Shown: positions 35,718-48,446 of the stretch, piece by piece
How the letters are laid out: each line of letters opens with the position of its first letter
Position numbering within the stretch: the stretch's first letter is position 1
Assembly (NCBI GenBank): GCA_000310025.1
Contig: FN649740.1
Span: 202,728-266,727, forward strand
Source: Ectocarpus siliculosus
Lineage: Eukaryota; Sar; Phaeophyceae; Ectocarpales; Ectocarpaceae
DNA: 64,000 nt
Direction of reading: 5' to 3'
Notes under the pieces: model-generated
What the model was told of the DNA's origin: nothing
What the model saw: the letters and a program-made list of their open reading frames with translations, nothing else
The model's database searches: none
Program-made: the position numbers and the translations under genes

Positions 35718-36611
35718 CTGGGTATTGTTTTCCTCTTTCGAGTAAACGACGCACGACGCTACCCGGCAAAGAAAGCACGGGGGTCCCTGAATACGTACAC
35801 GCTGGAAGGCTGGAGGTTTGCGGAGCCACAGCACAGCTAACGCGTGTGGTGTGTGGCGAGGACGCGGCGGGATATGGGAGCACGCAGTATCATTCTTGAA
35901 GGTTGGGTACTAAAATACCGATATGCGGATGCCCCTATGATGTAGAAAAATTGGTTTGTAGGAACCCGCCGCGTTTCACCTGCCTCGACAACTTCACTTG
36001 ACAATCACTTGTGGAGGGTGTTTGGTATACTACTACTTCTTCTCAGGAGGTGCGTTGGTCCGTGTGTGTGTCATGCGCAATCGCAGTTGGAAGTGGAAAA
36101 CCTGGACCTCTGCCTTGTGCTCGTCGAGATTGGTTATGCACAGCATTACATGTAGTTGTGTGTGTTCGTTTTAGCATTTCAAAGTTTCAAAGTTTCAAAA
36201 TGGGATTGTAAGGGGTTGGTGTACATTTACAGACAGCAGTAGTCTATCCATAAGTTCACATGTTTACGTTTCAAAACTTGCAGATGTATGTTTGTCGGAC
36301 AACAGCAGCACACTACATAGTCTATGTGGATAGTTTGTCGATCGATAATATGGAGAGATCAAATTCATGTTGTGTCCACAGGTGTCACACATGTAGACTA
36401 CAATGCCCCGCCCCCCGACCGTCTCTTTTCCCCCCTCCCTCTCTCGCCCCCTCGCTCTTTCGCTTATACTATGCCCCGTTGTGAAACGCAGGCCCCCAAA
36501 GTTCCGTTGCACTACCGCACCCATCTTATCTTGAAAACACGCACAGACTATTATTGCAGTAGCTTCAGAGGACTGGCGGCGAGGCCAGAAGTATACCGGG
36601 TTGACCCAGGC
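35718..36611. other. divergent intergenic region
   Basis: This separates the small minus-strand gene from the MYND gene. It holds AAAGTTTCAAAGTTTCAAAA (36181) with a further GTTTCAAAA at 36266, an ACAGCAGT motif at 36233, and a pyrimidine-rich CCCCCTCCCTCTCTCGCCCC tract about 170 bases before the MYND ATG that may be core promoter. Confidence 0.4.
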
Positions 36612-38104
36612 ATGGCGGCGGACTCCACCAGCAGCAAGATCTGGCAAGAGCTGCGCAAGCTCAGAGACGACACCCCCCCGCCGGTTGACAACAATACCAA
36701 CAGCAACAATGGAGACCAGGAGAGTTCTGCCTGCTACAAAGACTTCGCAGCGTTTGCGGCTTGCAACGAGGTTCGGGTCGCAATCGGACGCTCCTCCGCA
36801 CTCCCCCGAGACCAATTCCTCGCGATCTTCACGCAGCTCGTGGCCGGGCCCCGACTAGACGAACTCCTTGACCTTTTCAAGCTCAGTCGGAGTCCTCCCC
36901 ACCCAGCCCTGCAGTACGCCTGCCTTGTCGCCCTACACGGCGTCGCCGAGCTCAGCGACAGGCGCAAGGACCTGCTCACACGGCCCGACGTGGTCAAAGA
37001 GCTTTGCGCGGTGATGGCGTCTCCTCGACAACGGTTGGTCACGCCCACGTCAGCGGGTGCAGGCGGGGTAGAGATTGTCAACACGGCGGCCGGTGCGGTC
37101 ACTACAATTACCGGGCTCTTCACTTCTAACGGGTACGCGGTGTGGTATAATAGTTTTCGGTTTCGCTCGATGAACGCCATCGAAATCGGTACAACAATCA
37201 GCATCAAAGTCTGATAAACAGCTGTTCTTGCTTGTAGTACGCAATAATATTCAGAGACTACGGTAGCTCCCCAAGAACACTCATCGCCGAAACTCATTTA
37301 ACCCGAAATCGCCTTTCGCGCCCAACTTCTCCAACCTTCACCTCGCAATGCTATTCAATCATACGCCTCCACCGGTTTCAAACTATCACCGCCCCAAACA
37401 GACCGCTGGAGCCCCCCTATGCGAAGCTCTGGGTGGAACTAGGAGCCGTCTCAGCTCTAGCCTCTTGCCTGGAGAACCACGCGGTGTTCGACCGCTCAAA
37501 CCCCGTTTCTAGCGACCTCCCATTGTGCTTCTTCCTGATCGCCACGTCGTTGCTCGCGGGAGCGGCGGACTCCGTCTCCGAGGAGGACAAGCTCAGACTC
37601 GGGAAGGCTTGGCTCACGGTCTTTTTGGAGGCCACGAGGTGGATCGCTGACGAGGCGGCGGACCTGCTCGCAGACTTTTACACCCGTCCCAACTGGCTGA
37701 AAAATATCGTAGGACGTATGCCCGAAAAGCTGAGGGCGAGCGCAGTGGCGGCTGCGCGGGAGTGCGAGCGGGAGGGGACCGGGAGCGGAAGTAGTTCCTG
37801 GAAGGGTGGCAAGACCGACCGCCTTGCTCTGGCTCTGCTGTGCGGCAACGCGTACAACTGGGACGCGAAGGGCGAGCTGGTGGGGAGAAGATGTGCGGGG
37901 CCTCGGTGCGATCGGGTGCAAAAGTGCGACCATGGTGGCGGCAACCCTCATCTTGCTGCTAGTGGGGATGAGGGCGGAGATGGCACCGCCAGTGTGGCAT
38001 TCAAGCGGTGTTCGCAGTGCCACGCCGTAGGTTACTGCTCCCGGGAATGCCAGAAGGCGGGCTGGAAGAAACACCGGAAGGCTTGCTTGGCGGTGAACTC
38101 TTGA
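36612..38104 (+). CDS. MYND-type zinc-finger protein
   Basis: Two exons, 36612-37132 and 37402-38104, join in phase (407 residues, ATG to TGA). The N-terminal 330 residues are helical and Leu/Ala-rich (for example HPALQYACLVALHGVAELSD), like an ARM or HEAT region. The C terminus is a MYND finger: CAGPRC, then after a Gly-rich spacer CSQCHAVGYCSRECQKAGWK, then KHRKAC three residues before the end. The second Cys pair, the YCSxxCQ block and the H-x(3)-C are canonical. The first pair is C-x4-C rather than the usual C-x2-C, and the loop after it is longer than usual. MYND domains bind proline-rich partners. No SET domain is present, so it is not a SMYD methyltransferase. Function is unknown. Confidence 0.85.
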
Positions 38105-38845
38105 AGACCTCTTGGCCCCACGAAATGGTGTTTTTCTGTTCCCTCCAAGCGATAGAATTGTTCCGAATGATATGACCCAGCCATGGCTTCAAGCGAATGT
38201 CGTCCTTTTTCACATATGTTGGCACCCAACCTCTGTTCACACTACCGCCTTGGTTGCTTGACGTCCATGTGCGTGGTGACGGCAGCGATCTTTACAACGG
38301 AGGCGTTTCGTGTGTCGAGCTCTTGGGGAAGAGCTTCCATCGACCGCATCACAGCCACCGGCCCTTGCAGTCCCCCGGTTTGGGTCCTTTTCGGACTGAG
38401 AACGAACGAAAGCCATGTGTTCGGAAGGTGTGGTTCCCCTCCTCATTTTGTTTTCACTTTATGTTGCCGTTTTTTAGACAACATATTACTTGTGCGCCTG
38501 CAGCATGTCCTCTACAGGGCCCGCATGGCTAGCGCGACAAATTCCAACTCCTCTACGTTGTACAATAAGTAATTCAAATGCCACCTACAACCACACAGGC
38601 CAACCACAAGTCATCAAAGTTTGATGTGCACCCCGCATCGCACATCCAAACTATTTTCACCATTTACAGCCCCGGGTAGTATTCAAGAAGATCATGACCG
38701 CTGTCGGGCTTGCCCAACACTGATGACGGAAAGTAGCAAAGTAGCATCCACGAAAGAGGAACAGCGGCACTTGAAAACAAGCAAGAGGATGATGCGACTC
38801 GACCAGCGCAGCGTTTGCTTTGATGATCAGCAAAACAGGACAGGA
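38105..38845. other. intergenic, convergent 3' ends
   Basis: This lies between the stops of the MYND gene and shikimate kinase. Nothing beyond 3' regions is seen. Confidence 0.5.
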
Positions 38846-41800
38846 TCAAGCCCATTCGATTCCTGCCGCGTTCGCCTTTTCCTTCCACTTCTGCCACTTG
38901 GGAGGGTTGCTGTCGATGAACTCGAGGATGGTGTTGACGACGTTGTAAGTGATGTCGTCGACGCCGTCTTCTGGTTTCAACTGCACGGTCACATCGGCCT
39001 GTTGCCAAAACGGACGACAAGCGTGTGAAACAGCAGGGTACGGTGGGGGGGGGGGCGAAGAGCATTTACATTACATAGAATGGTTGGTTCAATTGAGACT
39101 TTGCGGATCACAGGTGGCGTGTGTTTGCGGTAGGTGCTGTGCTATGGCTGTACGAGCTCAACGGCCTGGGTCTTTCGCCGATATCTTGCAGGTTTAAAAA
39201 AAAAGATGAAGTGGGCGCCACGAAATCTTCATGCATACCCTCCGAGCACCGCAACATGCATGCGCTACACTACGATTTCGATAGCCCGCTTCAGTACGAG
39301 AGGGGCATGCCCATTGCTCTGTAAATGTCTACATGATACATTGTAGAAACAAAACTGCATATGCTGAGATCACCGTAAACCAGCTTAGTGGGGGTGTGAT
39401 GTTTCTCTCGGCATTTAATAGCAGACGGTTGCAATCTGTACATTTCTGCTCTGCATGGGTGGAAATGCCATGAACCTAACAAAGGGAACTCGTATTGAGA
39501 CCACGGGTCGAACAAAACTCGCTCACGTGTGCAGGGACCAACATGAGAGTTACAGTCATGCAGGTGGATACGTCATCTATCGTATGCCAGTTCATACACA
39601 AGCGTCCATGCACGCCAACCAGTCTCGCCACAGGGCACTGCCATTTCTACCGCTGCCTCTCGTGACACTGCCATTGAATTGTTTACCAAAACCTTACAAC
39701 ATTCACGTGGCGTGTGGCACGTAACTGCGCCTCTCCGTGACTGCCAAACCCGTACCTGCGCATACTGGGGCTTCCTTTTCTCCAGCAGCTCCTCGAGCTT
39801 TCCCTGAGGGTCGTCTCCCGCCAGGAGCGGCCTCTTGGCCACTTCTTCCGGATCTTTCGACAACCGTTCGAATATATCCTTGGGCTGGGGAAACGTGCAG
39901 GGCGATCCAAATGCATCATAGGGGAGTGTTCGAATTGCAACAGGGTGTGTAGCATTGAGACAACTGAACTTGGCTCTCGACTTTTTATTTCGAGAGGAAG
40001 ATCATTCAATAATAGCATCAGAGAAGAGGTTCACCCAAGCAGGGCAACAGTGGTAAAGCTATGGTTCATAGTGAGCGCTAGAAACGACGGCGGTGCAAAG
40101 AATGCACTCACAGCATGTCTATGGAAACAACTGGAGTGTGATCGTTCGGAGAGGCCTCCAAGTTCTGGGTCCGTAGTTTAATGGCTTCCCGTTGGACGAA
40201 CAATCTCAGGATTTCCGCGAACTGGAGAATTTTCGCGTCTTCAAGTGCACACAAGTCAAAACCCCTCAAGGCTTACGGTTTTCGTATCCTTCAACGTTGA
40301 ATTACTTCGCCCTTCTTCGCATACACGTTGTCTTCGATCCAACCCTAGGAGTGGGTGCACCGAAAATCTTTGAAACAAACCACACGCACATACGGGCGTA
40401 TACATCTCCCTTCTCTCTCACTCTTACCTCCATGTCGAGCCAAACCACCATGCCGGTCTGCATCTTTCCCCAGTTTTTGTTCTCCGACACGATGCCCCCG
40501 CCCGTGGCGACGCACATCTTGACGTACGAGTGCACCTGTCGATTATTCCAGCAACGACGGTACCAAGCAGATTCAAGAGACTTCACGGCTTCATGTTTGG
40601 GGATGGAACACTTAACATTCGAAACGGGTGGGTATGGGTCACAGTTCTCAGGCATACCAGCACGCCCACTCTTGTCGCTCAGACAAAAATCCCGCAGGTA
40701 CATACATATCCAAGGGCTGTCCCTCTCCTATGTTTTCCCTCGCACAAGCACCTCGGAAGGGATAGCAACCGCTCGGCATGCGACGCCACATAGAAGTTGA
40801 GCTCGTTCCGCTCGCTCTCCATTCAATTGCTGTTTCGTACCGATCATCCGTCGCAAAAAGCAAGCAACGAATTTCGCGCGCCACAGGACTGCGCTCCGCC
40901 TCATGCACGACCTGAAAGTTGACACCCCGTGAGCAGCGCACGCAACAAACAAGTTCGACCAGCCTCGCCTCAGCCCACGCCCTCCCCACCACCGTATCAC
41001 CTGGTCTAAGACCTGGCTCTCCACGCTCCGGAAGCCCTCCTCCCCATCCTTGGCAAACACCTCGCCTACGCTCGCCCCCAGGAGCTCCTCGATGATGGTG
41101 TCGGTGTCCAAGAAGATGTACCTGCCCATCACGTCCGCCAGGGCGCGCGCGACCGTGGACTTCCCCGTGCCCATCATGCCCACGAAAAACACGTTCGTGC
41201 CCTGCCAAAAAAAAATTGAAGAGCAAGAACGCGGGACTCGAGGGGGTGTTGGAAGTCCTGCATAAGGATGATCAAAGAGTATCTACGGCCGGAACAAACA
41301 CTACAAGAGGTAGCGTGGTCGAAGAGATGTTGCCGAAGCTTGAACACCTCTTATGCATAGGCCATATGTAGCCGAAACGAAACCAGGGGACTAACCCCTT
41401 TCATGCTGCGTGCTCCAAGTTCTTCTCCACAGAGAGACTTGCTGTATCTCGGCGTTGTTGTTTCGTCAAGCAAAGGGTAGAACAGCATTAGACTGCCTTT
41501 GTAGTAAGCGTGTGCCCTAACGTGGAACTACTGCGGTCTGCTGCAGCAGTATTTAGTGTACATAAAGAGTCCATGCGTGAGTTGTCTGGTTGCCAAAGTC
41601 GAAACGCCCTAAAAGATGCACAACACACAAACGTTATTATGAAATCGCCATGACGAATACCAACACTTATTATGTTGGCAGCAGCTTCGATTGTCCTCCA
41701 ACAGCCGAACTGCTGCTACATATGCTCCGCTGACGTTGATGGACACCTTGTGTGAAGAGCATCTATCTCCTCAGTCTGTTGCCGTAATTTATTTTTTTTG

Positions 41801-42111
41801 TCATGTTCAAGTCTTACCCGGAGCCTCGACCCAAGTTCCGCAGCCTGTAGCCTCAGCACATGAGGTTCCACTTCCATGCTCAGCCCAGCACTTCTCCGCA
41901 TCCCTCTCTCGCGGAGTCCGGCCGTATCGCCGGCCACCCGACATCTGGTGCGGGGGGTCGAGTGCTGATGCACCCAATTCAGCGGCGTTGCAGCCGAAGG
42001 GGCGACATGAAGGGACGGAGCAATGAAGCCCACAGCCGTATTTGCCACGAAACACAGGGCAAAAAGGGGGAGGAAGGTCACGGAAGACATCCTTGACAGA
42101 GCGGAATCCAT
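38846..42111 (-). CDS. shikimate kinase, plastid-targeted
   Basis: Phosphorylates shikimate at O3 with ATP, the fifth step of the shikimate pathway to aromatic amino acids. Five exons, 42111-41818, 41201-41001, 40535-40428, 39884-39756 and 38998-38846, all join in phase 0 and give 294 residues. The N terminus MSSVTFLPLFALCFVANTAV then GFIAPS reads as a signal peptide followed by a transit peptide with Phe near the cleavage point, the heterokont plastid form. The core has the Walker A GMMGTGKST, the DxD-type FLDTDTIIEE, FAKDGEEGFRSVES (the Arg binds shikimate), the GGG of ATGGGIVSENKNW, RPLLAG for the lid region and a KRKPQYAQ helix. The last exon ends in a Trp/Lys-rich helix. The length beyond the usual 170-180 residues is the presequence and tail. 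It appears intact. Confidence 0.95.
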
Positions 42112-44057
42112 GGCGAGGGAGAAAGCCTGCTGCTTCGCCGGTAACAGGCACTGCTCGCGCACGCACATAGATAGGAGGATAGCGCGGGGGGATCCGCACA
42201 TCATGGAGAACCGTACGATGACCCCCCTCATGTATAGAGCGGGGGGCTAGATGTGATGTACTCGTGGTGCAACACAACACCGCCCATCTCGTTGCTGTCC
42301 GCCTTTCCTGTGCTGCTTACGTCAGAAGGGGAAAGCATGCCGGTGGCTTCTGCTATTCGAAAGGGTGAGTTAGTGGTCATGCTTGCTTTTCGGTCAACTG
42401 GCGGCTAGGATAATTCAGCAGTAGTATTACCAAGGCGACATAACGCGGTGTATTTTTTCACGCCGCCCCCTCCGCCCTGGGTCCTAAACGACACCAGTGT
42501 ACGTCCAATCCGAAAGGGTGTCTGCAATGTACAGCGCTCGGTGGGTGTTTTACACACTAAGTCTATGGGGACATAGACAGCCGTAGTGCTCCATTACGGT
42601 GGGGAATTGTAGGACGATCCTATATTGGCAGCTTCAGCGCTCGTTGCTGGTGGGGCATAATATGACGATGTTTCATGTCACACCTTCGACCCGAACAACG
42701 ACGCAATGACGCAATCCCCGAAACACAGCACGCGGTACAATTGTCCCCCCTGAGGCATACCCGTAGTTCAGCAACAAACACCCGGCTCCAGCACACCCCA
42801 GATTGAACATGGGAATACGGTTTTCAACACCGGGGCAATTAGGTTGTGCCTATTGGGCGTACGCGGCGACAGGGGCGCTTCCGTCGGGTATCAACGCAAT
42901 CCAATAACCGACCCTGCTTCTCCTGCTTGTGCTGCTGCCGATGAACGATCGCTAAACGACCCGACTGCGTCAGTGTTCGTGCTGTCCCTCCCGGTTGTCT
43001 GCGAGTTTTGAGCGCATCTCTTGCCCACATGTGCTGCACCGATGATATTGCTTCGACATGTAGCACTCCCCATACAAGAACACATGCATATGAGAGTGCA
43101 GAGAACATGACGCGCAATATTTATGAACGCTTTTTCCTTACCCAAACCGCGGTGTCTTTCTCTTGTTCCTCCACCGCTCTTCTGGAAACGGCCTTTCGCT
43201 CGCAGCCCTACCCTCGTCTCACTGCCGTGTTGTTTCGATAAGCATTTTGGGCACGTGTCACAATTATTAACGCTTGGTTGTCGCTTGCAAGCACTGCTGT
43301 TGTTGTTGGTACATGTATACGGTGGCGTGGACTGGTCGACTCAGTCGTGTTTCCCCTGTTTTGAAATTCTGGCGTTCGGACCAGGTTTGGAAGGTCGCGA
43401 CATGCCGTTGCGGTTACGATAGCGCCCTGCGGGGATAGAGTTGGTCTCCGTGATAAACCTTTGGTGGTTGCCTAGATCTACCTAGATCGCGACCCTAGCA
43501 AAGTTGTTGCGCATCCACTAATAAACGCAAGGGTTACGCCACCCAATTCGCCAGACTTCAATCAGTTGCAGTACACCCTTTGTGGCTCAAGATGGAAGGA
43601 GGGCATTTGCTCACAGCCCGCAGAGTTGGGCCGAGCTGGGTCCTTGAAGCCAACCACCCGTTGCCGCAACGCCGCCACCGGCGGTCCCTTCAGGCCCTGG
43701 CGTGCTCTCTTATCATCCCACGAAACCCTTCGAGTAGCAGCCAATCATCCAGCGTTTGAATCTCTGCTTCTACACGAGGTGATCTGTTTTGCGTGCGCAC
43801 AAAATCCCTGCCGCCACTTGACCCGCTTCTTTTTCTGCGCGTTTACCTTGTTGGTTTGGACGACAAAATCAGTGGCGATTGTAGGTCATACACAACTATT
43901 GGGCGCGCGACATCGCGCGACAACAACATCGGCGTTGCCTAGGCGACAATGTTGTGGTGGTAGTGGAACGCGTTCGACATCTACGAAGGCCCCAGCACAA
44001 CCTCCACCCACCGGCGCTCCCAAGCCAACTAAGCCGACAAGAGCCTCCATTTTTTCG
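42112..44057. other. divergent intergenic region
   Basis: This lies between shikimate kinase (minus) and the Mpv17-like gene (plus). An ATG-started frame at 43123, beginning MNAFSLPKPRCLSLV, could be an upstream leader exon of the Mpv17-like gene but is not supported by a clear donor. One ACTGCTGT motif is at 43293. No other gene is convincing. Confidence 0.4.
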
Positions 44058-46422
44058 ATGTACAACTCCCTGCTGGAGTCCCGACCTCTGGCGACCAAAG
44101 CGGTTACCTCCGGAGCCATCGGTGAGGTTTCACGAGCGCCGAGTGTTTGCGTGTGCCGTGTGAGCGGGCAGCAGGAAGACTGCTGCATGGCTCTGCTTGC
44201 TGTTAAATGAGGCCAGTGTATTTGTACCATTCGGCCATTCGAACGTTTCAGTTTGGCCCTGCACAGCCAAGTAACATGTCCACACTTTTGGGTAGTATGA
44301 ATCAGCTCTGAATGCCTACAAGGACGGGAGTGAGGTATGTTCTTCGTCGCAACCTGTAACGTTTCCCAGCCCTACCTGGTCCCACCCGACCCTCTCTCCT
44401 CCTTTCTGCTAACATTTTCTTGCGCTTTTCTCCCATCCTTGGCACGTTTGGTGGCCCACCCACCCCCTCCAGCGTTTGCCGGAGACGTGTCCTGCCAGCT
44501 GCTAGCGTTGGAGGTGGCGAAAAGAGAAGAGGAGAAATCATCGGCGCAAGACGTCGACGAGCTCGAGCACCACGAGCCGTTTGGCGATGGAGGAGCAAGG
44601 AGTGTCGCGAGCGAGATCGACTGGGGCCGCACGTTGCGATTCACGTTCGTAGGGGCGGCCGTTGTGGCCCCCGCGCTACACGCGTGGTACGGGTTCTTGA
44701 TCCAAAGACTACCGGGCACGGCACCGGCTACGGTCGTCAAGAGGGTGGCTCTCGACCAGCTGCTGTTCGCGCCGGGGTTTCTGGCCGTGTTTTTGTCGAC
44801 GGTGATGCTCTTGGACGGTAACGCGGCTAAGGTGAGGGAGGTTGGGAGTTCGCGACTCGATTGGTTGATTTTGGCTAGCTTTGTTTTTTTGTCGGGTTAG
44901 TTGGTTCGCGTTTGATGGCCTGGTGTGTCGTTGGCTGAGAACCGGAGGCGTGGCTGGTGGCGTAGACTAGTTGTTAGGTTTTTTGCCGTTCACTCTAAGG
45001 CGCAGGCTCAGATTGTGGCTTGATCACCTGCTGCGTGTTTGGGTGCCGATTTCGTCTCGATGTGTGTGTGGATGTGGTCTATTTCCCGAGACACAAGCGT
45101 GAACCGGCGATTGTGCACGCCATCCCAGAAACACCGCATGGTCTCGCTTTGATCAACCAACCTTCTGGCTCTTGGGTCTATTCGTGTCTGCCCGCTAGAC
45201 GCAGCCCTCGCTCGTGTTGCAGGAGCTTTCATGGATGCGGCAGCACGGCTTGTGGAAACATGCCTGTTCTGTGAAAAGCCCCGACTTGCATGGTAATAAG
45301 AACATGCATTCATCCTACACCTTCTGCCGTCTGCTGCTCCGCAGATCGACCGCAAGCTCCGAGCTGACTACACCACAACTTTGGTGAGCAACTGGGGGTA
45401 CTGGATACCCGCCCAGGTCATCAACTTCCGCTTCGTCGCGCCTGTGTACCAGGTATGTGCAGTGTATTTTTTTTTTTTTACTTTCGTGGAAGTGCGTGCC
45501 TCGCGTTTTGCAGAACTGGGCTTGCGCTCCGGTGGAACACATGCCGGTTGGAACAACATAATTTCCTTGAAGCATGGGTTTTGGTGGGCCGATTAGTGAG
45601 ACTTGGAAATTTGAGGGTGAAACCCGCTCAGAATTTGTGCAGCATTGGGCTCGTACGCTATACCGTTCGAGGGTGGTCGACACCCTGAGAACTTAGCTTT
45701 GCCGGGACCACCGTGGAATTGTTATTGTTTTCGTAAGCAATCCAACAGCATTTGGTAATCAAGTTTGGCGAAAGAAAGGGGTCGGTGCAAATGTCGGAAT
45801 TTGATCGCCCTATGTAGCTGGCTTTCCTGTTTGGTTGATTGGTGCCGGGTTTATTGTTTATTGTTCACAACCATATGCACCCGTTTCTATCTGTGCCGTC
45901 CGATGCGCGTGGGTGATGACCTCCGCAAGTATATTGTTCCCGATATCAATATCCTTTGGGTTTGTTGACCCACTCCTCGCCAAAGTAGTTTCCTCGGAAA
46001 AGAACCGCGGTTATTGCTGCGCGGTGTTTGTGTCACCTTTCCGACCCGTGAACCATGTTGGAGCTCCTCAGTTTATTGTCTTGGTTGATCGACATTCTCT
46101 TTGCGACACTGCATTGTATGTGTTGTCAATTTTCTGCCAAGCTTTCTCGACCCTTTGTTTACAGCAGCGTTATCTTGCTTCCCCCGAAAAAATCACACGG
46201 TCTGTAACCCTACCTATCTGCACCTTCTTAAGCGTTTGCACGTGCCGTTCCCTGATATGTCGATGTGGCTTCTTGACCAAATTGGGCCGACTCCAACAGG
46301 TCTTGTACGCGAACTTCGTTGGGTTCTTCTGGAACATTTACCTGTCCTACCAATCCAACAAGGCAGTGCTCAAGGACATGGAGCATCCCGCAGGGGTAGG
46401 CGTCACTTCTTCGCACAAGTGA
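44058..46422 (+). CDS. Mpv17/PMP22-family membrane protein
   Basis: Small integral membrane protein of mitochondria, peroxisomes or plastids; the molecular role of the family is debated (possibly a channel). Exons 44058-44121, 44473-44831, 45345-45452 and 46300-46422 (TGA) join in phase, 217 residues from this ATG. Family landmarks in order: MYNSLLESRPLATKAVTSGA, GDVSCQ, TLRFTFVGAAVVAPALHAWY, ALDQLLFAPGF, NWGYWIPAQVINFRFVAPVY and the C-terminal FFWNIYLSYQSNK. Four membrane segments are likely. A 40-residue Glu/Asp/Ser loop after GDVSCQ (LEVAKREEEKSSAQDVDELE and following) is longer than usual. In-frame sequence upstream (Pro/Thr/Lys-rich, about 43874-44057) has no ATG, so an earlier exon encoding a targeting peptide may exist. 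Confidence 0.88.
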
Positions 46423-46837
46423 AGAGTAGCGTTGCAGCTCTCGGCCCGCTGCTGCATTTCGTATGCGTGTCGTCACCGTGCTGTCGTGTGAACATGACTA
46501 TGCCGTTGTCGTTCGTGTGGCATACCATACTGCAGTGTGTCACATCCACCAGGCATGTAATCGTGAAATTTTGGGGTGGTTTTGTCCACCGGACTATCGA
46601 TGGTGATCCAATGACGTGTTCGGAACCCTTTTTGTTTATCCAATGCTTGTTTTTGCCCGTTTTGTTGTGGCGCGTTCATTTCTCCAGCCCGTTTACAGTA
46701 GTAGCCGCCGATTTAAGATGCGCAATCTGTGCCTTAATCAAGACATGGTGCGCTCATCGGCATCAATTTTGCTTTTCTTTGTGCTGAGTTGGCCAGTCTT
46801 GGGCGGGTCGGCTTGCGTGTTGGTGACAAATTATGTT

Positions 46838-46902
46838 TTGGGTACGTCTTTATTTTTTTAATGCATGCTTGGGTACATGTTTATTTTTTAGATGCATGCT
46901 TG
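46838..46902 (+). repeat. two-copy tandem repeat, about 32 bp
   Basis: TTGGGTAC, TTTATTTTTT and ATGCATGCTTG occur twice in direct order with small changes. It is non-coding, T-rich and intergenic. Confidence 0.7.
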
Positions 46903-47939
46903 AGTTAATATGTAGATTTGAGACCGAGTTTCCAGTCGTGAAAGTGATGGGTGCAGACAGGGGTGACCTTTGTTGCATACGGGACATTATCAGTTGGCGG
47001 TTAGAGTTATGCTGCAACTCGGAGGTTCGATCAGTTTTTTTTCGTTTTTTGCGCAAGAACACTCACAACTAGTGCCCACACCGCTGCCGACAACGCCAAG
47101 TGTAGTGGTATGCACGCGTGATGAAGTCTGGTTGACCCGTGAAGAAGAACTCACTTGTTGTTACTCTTGTAGAACAGCAGCAGCAGTAGCTGTTGCCTTG
47201 GGTATCGGTAGGAATGACACCAAGGGGCACAGGATCCTCTGCACAAGCAGGGGCTACTAGATCATGTCCCCTACTTTTTATCCTTCCGCGGAGAGTTACA
47301 TCTCTCCGCGCCTTCTAGAAGGAACCAAGCTCTTCTATGTTCCGTCTACACATCTGAATCCTATAACACCGAAGCAATGGAAGCTTGAACTGCAGTGTAG
47401 GATGACACACCGCGAGTGCCATGGACTGCTGCTGCCCTCTAGATAGAACGAACCGGTCTGCCGTTGTGGCAGGGGGGTGTTCCGCTCTTTGGCTGGCACG
47501 CATAGTCCAAAACGGTCGAATGTATGTCTGTTGTGACGTTTACGTTTGGTTCTGGTGGGTGTCCGTTGTGCCCATTCCAATGTTTTTTGTCAGCCATTAG
47601 GGTACGCAGTACAGCGCAGCTGGAGTGCACGTATTCGTCTATGATGTCTTGTTTCGACGAACGGTTACGGCGCGAAAAGATCCGTCGCGGTGTGTGTGGA
47701 CGAGTGCTCGAGCTATTAAGGCTCTACGTGCATGGGGAAACAAAATTTTCTGTGGCCAATGACGTGAGGTTCTCATGGTGCGGAGGGCCATTACTTTGTC
47801 GCTCAAGAAGGTATCTTGTTGGGCATGTGGCGAACGTTTCAGTTGTTGCCTTTGACCGGACCTTGGTCATGTTTAGGCCCAGGCTTGCGCTTGCGTTTGC
47901 TCTTAAGGAGGGAACAAACGCGTGCCGTATACGGGCCGT

Positions 47940-47977
47940 ACGAAGACCATCCAATGGTACGAAGACCATCCAATGAT
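47940..47977 (+). repeat. two-copy 19-bp tandem repeat
   Basis: ACGAAGACCATCCAATGGT is followed at once by the same sequence with a different last base pair. It is intergenic. Confidence 0.85.
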
Positions 47978-48446
47978 GCGAATCGCTCGTGAGTGGTACC
48001 CGCTTCTAGGAACATCTCTTTCGCTATGGATCGATTTGATGAAGGCCGGCGAATTTCGCTCGGCGGTACATAAGCCAAACCTTTCAGGCTCTTGACCGCA
48101 ACTCGGCAAATTACACGTGGCCAGAGGTGCAGGTTGTGGGCAACCGGGTACAACCTGTTGAAGGTTTTGGGGTGGGAGGATGAGAGCACGGGATCGACCT
48201 GAGAGCGTCTCCTTTTAATGTCGTGCTGCCAGCCCACCCTGTTGGTGTTTTATCCATGCTCTGTTCCGCGATGGCGGGGTTAGCTGGGCACGGTGGCGTG
48301 CAACCTTACGTCGTGGTCAGGTCGTAGCTGGTGCTCCCATAACGTGGTACATTACCTTTGGCCACCCGTGTGAGCCAACTAATTTCTGGACAGCAGGCAG
48401 CTGCTGTTGTAGGGTCATGGAGGTCAACCGAGGGACGGCGAAACGT

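Larger units (their letters stand above)
46423..48446. other. intergenic with short tandem repeats
   Basis: Between convergent genes. It holds a two-copy 32-bp repeat at 46838-46902 (GGGTAC, a T-rich stretch, AATGCATGCTTG) and a two-copy 19-bp repeat at 47940-47977 (ACGAAGACCATCCAATGGT). No gene is supported. Confidence 0.5.

Noticed and set aside
36324-37214. MYND protein starting upstream of 36612
   Set aside because: The open frame extends upstream only through alternative start codons and promoter-like pyrimidine tracts; the ATG at 36612 gives a sensible N terminus.
43566-44057. N-terminal extension of the Mpv17-like protein starting at 43566
   Set aside because: The codon at 43566 is TTG, and there is no ATG in frame before 44058; an upstream exon is possible but unproven.
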